DNA of 64,000 nt from Motiliproteus sp. SC1-56 (GTDB taxonomy: Bacteria > Pseudomonadota > Gammaproteobacteria > Pseudomonadales > Balneatricaceae), in NCBI RefSeq assembly GCF_017309075.1, contig NZ_JAEMGS010000004.1:234470-298469 (forward strand), given 5' to 3'. Shown here in pieces: positions 42,503-49,139 of this stretch. The position numbers were made by a program, and so were the translations under genes. Under the pieces are notes generated by a model. It saw only the letters and a list, made by a program, of their open reading frames with translations. It had not been told where the DNA came from and did no database searches. Positions within the stretch are counted from its first letter, which is position 1. Each line of letters begins with the position of its first letter.

Positions 42503-44520
42503 CAGCTATGCACCTCCGCCAGCAGGTCCATGATCTCCCGACTCACCGCGTCCAGGTCGGCGTCGATCTCCTCCAGCGGGCGTGGTGGCTGGTACTGGTA
42601 GAAGTGGCGGTTGAAGGGGATCTCATAGCCGACCATCCCCACCTCGCCATCCTTGGGGTCCGTCTTGCTCGCGTCGATCCAGGCATCCGGCACGTGGGGC
42701 AGCACTTCGCGGGCGAAGTACTCTTCGATGTCCTCGCCGAGGGGCACATTCTCGTTGTCGCGCAGGTCCGGGTTGGGCTCCGGCTGGCCCTTGCTCTTAC
42801 ACAGTTCGGCCTCCTCGTCCTGCTCACCGATGTGCTTGCAGATCAGCTTGAAGGCCGGGGCGGGCAGCTTCACACCCCCCATCTGCGCCGCGAGCTGTTT
42901 CTTGAAGCGGTCGCGGGAGAGCAGCTTCTGCTCGGTGAAGCGGCTGAGGCCATCGAGGATGGCCAGCTTGAGCTCGCCGTCCAGCTTGTCCCAGCCCTTG
43001 TCGGCCTGAAGGGCGTCCAGGCGCGCCGGGGCGTGGGGGTGGAAGGCCAGCTTCAATGGCCGCTCCACGGTGATGCGGCGGTAGCCGAAGTCGGTGGTGT
43101 CGAACACCTTGGCGATACCGCTGGCCGCCAGCTCCTCGGCGTCATAGCGGCTGTAGAGGCGCACGATCTGCTCCAGGGCAGCATCGTCCAGGTACTTGCG
43201 CTTGGAGCCCAGGGACTTGCGCATGGGGCTGTGCAGGCCGGTGGCGTTGATCAGCAGCACCTTACCCTTGCGCTCGCGGGGTTTGTGGTTGGAGAGCACC
43301 CAGATATAGGTGGCGATGCCGGTGTTGTAGAACATGTCCGTGGGCAGGGCGACGATGGCGTCCAGCAGGTCCTGCTCCAGGATGTAGCGACGGATCTCGC
43401 TCTCGCCGCTGCCCGCGCCCCCGGTGAACAGGGGCGAGCCGTTGAGGATGATGCCGACGCGCGAGCCGGGCGTCTCCGCCGTGGGGCTGCGCATCTTGCT
43501 GATCAGGTGCAGCAGGAACAGCAGGGAGCCGTCCGAGACGCGGGGCAGGCCGGGGCCGAAGCGGCCGTTGTAGCCCTGCTGCTGGTGCTCGTCCTTGACC
43601 GCCTTCTCCACCTTCTTCCACTCGACGCCGAAGGGCGGGTTGGAGAGGCAGTAGTCGAACTGCTGGCCCCGTAGCTGGTCGCTGGAGAGGGTGTTGCCCA
43701 GCTTGATGTTGGAGATCTCCTGGCCCTTGATCAGCATGTCAGCCTTGCAGATGGCGTAGGACTCGGGGTTGAGCTCCTGGCCGAAGGTGGCCAGCCGCGC
43801 TTGGTCGTTGAGCTCGTGCAGGTACTCCATGCCACAGGAGAGAAAGCCGCCGGTGCCCGCCGTGGGGTCGTAGATGGAGCGCACCGCCCCCGGCTTCACC
43901 AGCGCCTCGTCGTCGGAGGCGAACACCAGGGAGGTGGTGAGGCGCACGATGTCGCGGGGGGTGAAGTGCTCCCCGGCGGTCTCGTTGGAGCTCTCGGCGA
44001 AGCGGCGGATCAGGTCCTCGAACACCAAGCCCATGTGGTAGTTGTCCACCGCCTCGGGCGACAGGTCGAAGTGGGCGAACTTCTGCACCACCTTGTAGAG
44101 CAGGTCGGCGTCGGCCAGCTTGTCGACGCTGGTCTCGAAGCTGAAGTACTCGAAGATCTCCCGCGCCTCCGGCGAGAAGGCCCGCACGTAGCTGTCCAGA
44201 TTGTCGAGGATATGGGTCTCGCCCAGCTTGGCCAGGTCCAGCTTGGAAGTGTTGTAGAACGCCTGGTCGGCCGCGTTCAGCAGCAGCTTGTGCCGCGCCT
44301 CCTGGGGCATCTCCCGCGTGCTCTCCACCGTGGCCAGCACAGTCGCCTTGGTGGGTGCCAGCACGCACTCCAGGCGACGCAGCACGGTAAAGGGAAGGAT
44401 GATGCGCCCGTACTGGGACTGCTTGAAATCGCCGCGCAGCAGGTCGGCCACCGACCAGATCAGGCCGGCGAGGGAAGAGGTGTTGGTGTTCATGATGGAG
44501 GTCGGGTTCTCTAACAGCAT
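42502..44520 (-). CDS. hsdM: Type I restriction enzyme, DNA methyltransferase subunit
   Basis: Adenine-N6 methyltransferase; with HsdS it protects host DNA. 672 residues. N-terminal HsdM_N helical domain, SAM-binding motif [21 protein letters not shown] (about residue 220) and catalytic motif IV LSNPPFG (about residue 300). The first gene of an operon that runs hsdM-hsdS-GIY-YIG-nuclease-like-unknown-hsdR-small proteins. The start may be ATG 44520 (AAGGA upstream) or ATG 44493, which gives the more usual [11 protein letters not shown]-terminus. Confidence 0.94.
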   Translation of the reverse strand: MLLENPTSIMNTNTSSLAGLIWSVADLLRGDFKQSQYGRIILPFTVLRRLECVLAPTKATVLATVESTREMPQEARHKLLLNAADQAFYNTSKLDLAKLGETHILDNLDSYVRAFSPEAREIFEYFSFETSVDKLADADLLYKVVQKFAHFDLSPEAVDNYHMGLVFEDLIRRFAESSNETAGEHFTPRDIVRLTTSLVFASDDEALVKPGAVRSIYDPTAGTGGFLSCGMEYLHELNDQARLATFGQELNPESYAICKADMLIKGQEISNIKLGNTLSSDQLRGQQFDYCLSNPPFGVEWKKVEKAVKDEHQQQGYNGRFGPGLPRVSDGSLLFLLHLISKMRSPTAETPGSRVGIILNGSPLFTGGAGSGESEIRRYILEQDLLDAIVALPTDMFYNTGIATYIWVLSNHKPRERKGKVLLINATGLHSPMRKSLGSKRKYLDDAALEQIVRLYSRYDAEELAASGIAKVFDTTDFGYRRITVERPLKLAFHPHAPARLDALQADKGWDKLDGELKLAILDGLSRFTEQKLLSRDRFKKQLAAQMGGVKLPAPAFKLICKHIGEQDEEAELCKSKGQPEPNPDLRDNENVPLGEDIEEYFAREVLPHVPDAWIDASKTDPKDGEVGMVGYEIPFNRHFYQYQPPRPLEEIDADLDAVSREIMDLLAEVHS

Positions 44521-44634
44521 GCGTAAGGCGTCCTTGCAACAGAGCTCACGCCGGGGTCGTAATTTATTGACCCGGCGAGGTTTATATAGATTTAAGGCAT
44601 CCTAGCGCAGGCCGGGCGCAAAATGAATTGAGGT

Positions 44635-44667
44635 GGCGCAACGCGCGCGGGGTTAGGGCGTTGCGCC
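44635..44667. repeat. Inverted repeat upstream of hsdM
   Basis: Perfect 10-base arms GGCGCAACGC (44635-44644) and GCGTTGCGCC (44658-44667) with a 13-base loop, about 115 bases upstream of hsdM and 114 bases after the stop of a small minus-strand gene. It may be that gene's transcript end or an operator of the hsd operon. Confidence 0.5.
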
Positions 44668-44780
44668 CGGGGAATGACACGCGCCCGCTGGCCGCGCAAT
44701 CTGCTGTCAGGGTCCCGCTCCGGTCTCGAAAGCGGGGGCTTCGCCGTGGCGCTGCTGAACCTGCAGGAGAAGGCGCGGGC

Positions 44781-44969
44781 TTATGGCCTGGCGGAGACAC
44801 CCAGCTTCCGCTTGACCCAGGCCAGGAGCCTGCCCCGCCAGTAGTTGAAGGCGGAGGGTGGCCCGGAACCGTTGAACCGGATGCAGCGCACATTTCTCTG
44901 ATCCGGGGGCACCATCAGGCGGTGAAGACCTTCGTTATGCTCGAGGTCGTGCGGGTCATCTCTCTTCAT
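44781..44969 (-). CDS. Small hypothetical element protein
   Basis: 62 codons from ATG 44969, with GGAAGGA seven bases upstream. The product (DDPHDLEHNEGLHRLMVPPD, then a basic C-terminus LLAWVKRKLGV) has sensible composition and no known domain. It lies near the right end of the element and would be transcribed toward hsdM. The long overlapping plus-strand frame is low-complexity and less likely. Confidence 0.4.
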   Translation of the reverse strand: MKRDDPHDLEHNEGLHRLMVPPDQRNVRCIRFNGSGPPSAFNYWRGRLLAWVKRKLGVSARP

Positions 44970-45317
44970 CGCATTCCTTCCATCGCGGCACCGCCCCATC
45001 GTACCCCGGTTTTTATCCCGGCAAAAAAATCCCCCGGAATTTTTCGCGGGGCGTTTCGGCTCGCGGGAACAAAGACTGCGGCAGGGCGAGGGGTACCAAT
45101 ATGCTCACCTTCGCCCCCTCCTGATTCCGCGCACCGGGCTGCCCAGCGGCGGCGAGGCGAAACGCGGTGCGTTCCAAAAAGGGAACCTACTTTCCCACGC
45201 CACGCCATGGGCCCGGCTATCGGACCACCAGGCGGCCATGAAGAGCGGGCGGCGGGTTCGGCTCCCAGGGGAGGGGGGGCAGAGGAAGCGAGAGCTGAAG
45301 GGGTAGCAGGATCGTCA
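44970..45317. other. Element right end without recognised gene
   Basis: About 350 bases inside attR. GC-rich, with a short ATCCCCCGGAAT-like stretch and no frame I can support. It ends at the right arm-type repeat. Confidence 0.5.
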
Positions 45318-45335
45318 GTGTAGGTTGTTGTGTGG
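45318..45335. repeat. Arm-type integrase site, right
   Basis: 18-bp sequence GTGTAGGTTGTTGTGTGG, matching 27483-27500 at 16 of 18 positions, 52 bases inside the attR core. Confidence 0.6.
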
Positions 45336-45362
45336 CTTTTTCTATGGGCGGGGCTGTAATGC

Positions 45363-45434
45363 CTATAAAACGGAGTAAGAACCCCTATGCATCATGGGGG
45401 TGTGCTGACTGTTGTTGGCTTTGGCCTTTGCCAT
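45363..45434 (-). pseudogene. mutS: Displaced native 5' end of mutS
   Basis: Starts at ATG 45434 (minus) and encodes MAKAKANNSQHTPMM, then the reading leaves the attR core into element DNA (HRGSYSVL) and stops. HTPMM is the conserved start of the MutS mismatch-binding domain. This is the original mutS start with its own upstream region, cut from the rest of the gene 18 kb away. Confidence 0.85.
45388..45410. repeat. attR core repeat in displaced mutS start
   Basis: Right copy of the 23-bp core, beginning TGCATCAT. On the minus strand it encodes SQHTPMMH of the stranded mutS start. Recombination between this and 27331-27353 would restore an uninterrupted mutS starting [19 protein letters not shown]. 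Confidence 0.85.
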
Positions 45435-45565
45435 GAGTACCTGTTCCGACCTGAAAAGTGAGCGCAGCATTTTACGTGAATCCGGGCGTCTTTCGAAGCA
45501 GCCCCAGGCTTCGATTGGAGCTGGCGCCCATCCGTTTAGCACAGCGCGCCGTTGCGTCTGGCCTG

Positions 45566-46477
45566 TTATCCAAGCATCATCAACGCTTGCCTGTCGGCGA
45601 ACCACTTCCGGGTAAAGTCGATGAATGTGCGGTTTTTCAGGGGCAGGGCGCCCTGGTAGTCGTAGACCAGGTAGATGGGTTGGGGCGGCGGCAGAAAATC
45701 CGTTAACACGGCGTCGAGCTTGCCAGCGGCGACATCCTTTTCCGCCAGGTAGCTTGGTAACCGGGCCAGCCCTTGGCCTTGGATTGCGGCCTCCCGAATC
45801 AGCGGGTAGTGGTTGACCGACATGCGCCAGCTAATGGGGTGCCTCTGAATATCACCATCGATCAGCATCGGCCAGCGCTGATCGGCATCGACACCATTGT
45901 GAAGAATGGCGGTGTGCTTTGCCAGATCATCGGGCGCGCGCGGACGCCCGTGGCGGGCGAAGTAGCTGGGTGATCCGTAGATGGGCGTGCTCAGATCCCC
46001 TATGCGGATCGCGACCAGATCCGCTTTCAGTTCCGATGAGATTCGAACGGCCATGTCCAGCCCCTGCACCTTGAGGTCACGAAAGGCGTTGTGCAACTCC
46101 AGCTGTACCTGCACCTCGGGATAATGCTGTTGGAACGCGGTGATGACCTCGGTCAGAAACACCTGGCCGAAAGAGACGGGCACCGATAAGCGCAGAATTC
46201 CGGTCATGCTGCCCTTGAGGGCATCGACCGCCCGGCCGGCTTCGTCGACCGTGTCGAGCAGTTGGGCGCAGTAATCCAGGTAGGCGCGCCCTGCTTCGGT
46301 CAGCTCCAGGCGGCGGGTGGTTCTGAACAGCAGCTGCAGTCCGATGGCGCTCTCCAGCCGTGATACTTGCAGACTGACGTAGGCTTTTGATCGCTGAAGC
46401 TGATGGGCCGCGGCGGTAAAACTACCGGCGCGTGCGACCACCGCGAAGGTGGTCATCTCTTCGATCAGGTCTCTCAT
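45566..46477 (-). CDS. LysR-family transcriptional regulator
   Basis: 303 residues. N-terminal winged helix-turn-helix (TFAVVARAGSFTAAAHQLQR, AYVSLQVSRLESAIGLQLLF, then RTTRRLELTEAG) and a periplasmic-binding-like effector domain of the CrgA/DhcR type. Transcribed divergently from the SDR gene at 46582, the classical arrangement for control of the neighbour. The 104-base shared region holds a T-N11-A type site. Confidence 0.92.
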   Translation of the reverse strand: MRDLIEEMTTFAVVARAGSFTAAAHQLQRSKAYVSLQVSRLESAIGLQLLFRTTRRLELTEAGRAYLDYCAQLLDTVDEAGRAVDALKGSMTGILRLSVPVSFGQVFLTEVITAFQQHYPEVQVQLELHNAFRDLKVQGLDMAVRISSELKADLVAIRIGDLSTPIYGSPSYFARHGRPRAPDDLAKHTAILHNGVDADQRWPMLIDGDIQRHPISWRMSVNHYPLIREAAIQGQGLARLPSYLAEKDVAAGKLDAVLTDFLPPPQPIYLVYDYQGALPLKNRTFIDFTRKWFADRQALMMLG

Positions 46478-46514
46478 TGTTTTAAAACGATAACAGTATG
46501 TTTTTTCCCAGCCG

Positions 46515-46528
46515 TCTAATCGGTTAGA
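46515..46528. promoter_or_regulatory. Candidate LysR-binding site
   Basis: Inverted repeat TCTAA (46515-46519) and TTAGA (46524-46528) with a 4-base centre, in the divergent region between the LysR and SDR genes. It satisfies the T-N11-A form of LysR sites. Confidence 0.45.
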
Positions 46529-46581
46529 AGCGGCCAGATTAACATGACTTCGACATCAAATAAGCATCAGGAGTCTGAGTC

Positions 46582-47184
46582 ATGCGTATTGTTCTTATCG
46601 GTGCGTCCGGCACCATCGGCAAGGCGGTAGCCAACGAGCTTGGCGAGCGTCACGAACTGATCACCGCGGGGCGTCATTCCGGCGACCTGCGGATGGATGT
46701 AACCGACCCCGCGTCTATCCGGATGGCTTTTGAACAGGCGGGTGCGTTCGACGCGGTGGTCTCCTGTACCGGCCATACCACGTGGAAACCGTTTGTCGAG
46801 ATGACCGCCGAAGACTACCGGTTCGGAGTGAACGACAAGCTGATGGGGCAGGTGAACCTGGTGTTGATCGGTCGGGAGTACATCAGCGACGGCGGCTCTT
46901 TCACCCTCAGCACTGGGGTGACCGACCATGACCCTGTCCCCATGGGGAGTTCTGCCTCCATGGTGGCCAATGCGCTGAGCGGCTTCGTCATGGCGGCGGC
47001 GACCGAAATGCCGCGCGGCCAGCGGATCAACGTTGTCAGTCCAGGGGTGATCGAAGAGGCCATGGCCGATTACGGGCCCTTCTTCCGCGGACACTGCCCG
47101 GTTCCTGCTGCCCGCGCCGCGCTGGGATACGCTAAGAGCGTCGAAGGGCTGCAGAGTGGCCAGACCTTCCGGATCCTAGGCTAG
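46582..47184 (+). CDS. Short-chain dehydrogenase-like protein with altered active site
   Basis: 200 residues with an N-terminal Rossmann motif (VLIGASGTIGKAVANEL). The nucleotide-binding Asp in MDVTD and the SPGVI segment after the core are kept. The usual Tyr-x3-Lys is missing: after the serine in FTLSTGVTD the region reads SASMVANALSGFVMAAA. Similar short SDR-like proteins exist next to LysR regulators. It may bind NAD(P) without classical dehydrogenase chemistry or use another residue. A strong terminator hairpin follows. Confidence 0.88.
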   Translation: MRIVLIGASGTIGKAVANELGERHELITAGRHSGDLRMDVTDPASIRMAFEQAGAFDAVVSCTGHTTWKPFVEMTAEDYRFGVNDKLMGQVNLVLIGREYISDGGSFTLSTGVTDHDPVPMGSSASMVANALSGFVMAAATEMPRGQRINVVSPGVIEEAMADYGPFFRGHCPVPAARAALGYAKSVEGLQSGQTFRILG

Positions 47185-47195
47185 CATCGCGTCTA

Positions 47196-47219
47196 CAGCA
47201 GGCCTACTCAGGCCTGCTG
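47196..47219 (+). terminator. Hairpin after SDR gene
   Basis: Perfect 10-base arms CAGCAGGCCT (47196-47205) and AGGCCTGCTG (47210-47219), loop ACTC, then ATTCGTTTTAT. Probable terminator. Confidence 0.75.
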
Positions 47220-47226
47220 ATTCGTT

Positions 47227-47244
47227 TTATCGCAGCTGCGATAA
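47227..47244. promoter_or_regulatory. Perfect 18-bp palindrome
   Basis: TTATCGCAGCTGCGATAA, fully self-complementary with no spacer, between the SDR terminator and pnuC. The rest of 47245-47517 holds no gene I can support. It could be an operator for pnuC. Confidence 0.55.
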
Positions 47245-47517
47245 GCCCACCAGTATGAGACAATTCGCGCGTCAAAGGGCTGCCGGGCTTCTATTCGCCA
47301 ATGACGCAGCTTCCCCGCCGGCGCCCGTTAAATGATCGCGATATCCAAGGTCTGGACCGCAGGCGCCTGCCGGTCAGATACGGCCAATTAGAGGGTGTTG
47401 TGTCGGGCACGTGCCGGCAGCGAGGAACAGGCTCAGTGACTGGCCGTGCTCCCACTGCCAGCCTCGAGATTTGTGCGTTGGGTTTAGGTAAGAACATACC
47501 GTGAGTGGGTATAGCGA

Positions 47518-48165
47518 ATGATGATTGAGCAATTGATCGACGGCTTTCAGGCCATGTCGGGCTGGGAGTACCTCGCCGTTTTCTTCGGTTTGATGTATCT
47601 GGTGTTGGCCATGAAGCAAAGCCTGTGGTGTTGGCCGGCGGGATTTGCCAGCACCGCCATCTACACCATCCTGTTTTGGCAGGGGGCGTTGCTGATGGAG
47701 AGCGTGCTCAATTTTTACTATCTGATTATGGCCATTTACGGATGGTGGAACTGGCGGCGTCTGGCGGTGAAGAAGGCCTCATCAAGCCAAGAAGCGCAAA
47801 CCCAGGTGGTCAGCTGGAGCATCAGGCGGCACGCCAAGTGGCTCGCCTCCGGGCTGGTATTGGCCCTGGTGATCGGCTTTTTATTGGAACAGTACTCCAA
47901 TGCCCGGTTTACGTATTTGGACAGCTTTACCAGTGTGTTTGCGGTGATTGCCACGTATCTAGTCACGCAAAAAGTGCTGGAGAACTGGTTGTACTGGATC
48001 GTGATCGATGCGGCGTCGATCTATCTGCACCTGCAAGCCGGCTACCTGCCAACGGCGGCGCTGTTTCTGGTTTACACCGTGTTGGCGGTGCAGGGGTACT
48101 TTATCTGGCGCAATCAATTTGGGGAGGCGCCCAAGGCTTCCCAGCTGGCGGCTGAGTTTGATTGA
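47518..48165 (+). CDS. pnuC: PnuC-family vitamin/nucleoside transporter
   Basis: 215 residues with about seven membrane helices. The conserved family segments are YLVLAMKQSLWCWPAGFAST, then NFYYLIMAIYGWWNW near residue 70 (the NxxY..M..GWxxW core) and the YWIVIDAASIYLHLQ region. PnuC proteins carry nicotinamide riboside, and relatives carry thiamine (PnuT) or riboflavin. The next gene, 6 bases later, encodes a kinase of the aminoglycoside/thiamine kinase fold, which favours thiamine or nicotinamide riboside trapping by phosphorylation. I see no TPP riboswitch upstream. Confidence 0.92.
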   Translation: MMIEQLIDGFQAMSGWEYLAVFFGLMYLVLAMKQSLWCWPAGFASTAIYTILFWQGALLMESVLNFYYLIMAIYGWWNWRRLAVKKASSSQEAQTQVVSWSIRRHAKWLASGLVLALVIGFLLEQYSNARFTYLDSFTSVFAVIATYLVTQKVLENWLYWIVIDAASIYLHLQAGYLPTAALFLVYTVLAVQGYFIWRNQFGEAPKASQLAAEFD

Positions 48166-48171
48166 TCCGGG

Positions 48172-49047
48172 TTGGTAATGTTTATGGCGACCCCACCGGT
48201 CGAACAGGCGCTTGTTGACTCACTGCCCAGTGCGTACAGAAAACAGCTAACAGCCGTGTATACGGTCGATAAAAGTCGCCATCCGGCGGCTTTTATCGTA
48301 TTGCAGGACCGCCAGTCTCTTTTTGTAAAACAGCTGTCGGCTCACTCTGTAGAGGCGGACGTCTTGGCGCGACTTAACCGTTATCGCCGCGGCAGTTGCC
48401 TGTCGAACCGGCTTTTGCCGCAGCTCCTATATGCAGACTCGACGCTGCTGATCACCAGTAAAATTGCGGGTCGTCACTTTGGCAAATCGGAACTGCTGAA
48501 CCATCTGCCTGCATTTGCCCGTTGTCTGCATTTGATCCACAAAGCGGACATCGAACTGGCGGGGATTCCCCTGTTGGCCCTGCCAAGTATGCAGACTCTG
48601 ACGTTTCCGCTGTCCGAAACCGCACAGCAACGATTAGCCCGGGCCGTCGCAGAAATCACCGCGGGCCAGGGCTACACGGGACTGTTGCATGGTGATCTCA
48701 CCCGATACAACCTGTTTCAGCTGCTCCCGGAAGCGGGTGCTCAGACTGACGCCGGGTTTGCTTTTATCGACTGGGAGTTTGCACAGGTGGGTGATTGTCG
48801 CTGGGATCTAGCGACACTGGCGGTTGAATTTAAGTTAGCACGCGCGGAGTTTCGCGATCTGTGCGCCGCCTACCAGAGCGCTTCCGGCATTGCCGATCCC
48901 CGCTTTTTCGAAATCGCAGAGGCCTGGGCATGGGTCTATGCAATCGTTTCCCTCGACTGGGCATATCAAAACAAGCAGCCTTATGGACGCTACTTATCGT
49001 ATATAAAAGCGAATGAGGCACTGTTAAGCCGAACCGCGTCGGCGTGA
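48172..49047 (+). CDS. Small-molecule kinase of the APH/thiamine kinase fold
   Basis: 291 residues. Catalytic loop LLHGDLTRYNLFQ (about residue 172, HGD..xxN) and metal site FIDWEFAQVGDCRWDLATLA place it in the phosphotransferase group with choline kinase and thiamine kinase. ATG 48178 or 48187 may be the true start. Co-transcribed with pnuC, so it likely phosphorylates the imported vitamin. Substrate is not determined by sequence. Confidence 0.85.
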   Translation: MVMFMATPPVEQALVDSLPSAYRKQLTAVYTVDKSRHPAAFIVLQDRQSLFVKQLSAHSVEADVLARLNRYRRGSCLSNRLLPQLLYADSTLLITSKIAGRHFGKSELLNHLPAFARCLHLIHKADIELAGIPLLALPSMQTLTFPLSETAQQRLARAVAEITAGQGYTGLLHGDLTRYNLFQLLPEAGAQTDAGFAFIDWEFAQVGDCRWDLATLAVEFKLARAEFRDLCAAYQSASGIADPRFFEIAEAWAWVYAIVSLDWAYQNKQPYGRYLSYIKANEALLSRTASA

Positions 49048-49139
49048 ATCCTCAATGGTCGTTTTTAGGTCAAAGCCCTCTCTATGGGCGAAGGCCGGCT
49101 TGGCCGGGCACCTGGTGCTGTCAGCGCACATCGACGGGC

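Larger units (their letters stand above)
27331..45410. mobile_element. 18-kb integrative element inserted in the 5' end of mutS
   Basis: Both ends carry a 23-bp imperfect direct repeat (20/23 identical) that encodes the MutS residues around HTPMM. A tyrosine integrase gene lies just inside the left end, arm-type repeats lie inside both ends, and the displaced native mutS start lies at the right end. Cargo: AlpA-like regulator, primase/helicase, non-coding replication-like region, HTH regulator with palindromic operator, and a type I restriction-modification operon with five accessory genes. There are no conjugation genes, so it is a genomic island or satellite-type element rather than a complete ICE. 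Confidence 0.9.

Noticed and set aside
41105..44520. Long plus-strand frames antisense to hsdM and hsdS (for example 42403-43674)
   Set aside because: Composition is that of antisense to a high-GC gene; no start signals or domains.
44628..45323. 231-codon plus-strand frame at the right end of the element
   Set aside because: Low complexity, Arg/Pro/Gly-rich and overlapping a better small minus-strand gene.
47185..47517. Possible TPP riboswitch upstream of pnuC
   Set aside because: The conserved CUGAGA and ACCCUUUGAACCUGAU-type elements are not present.
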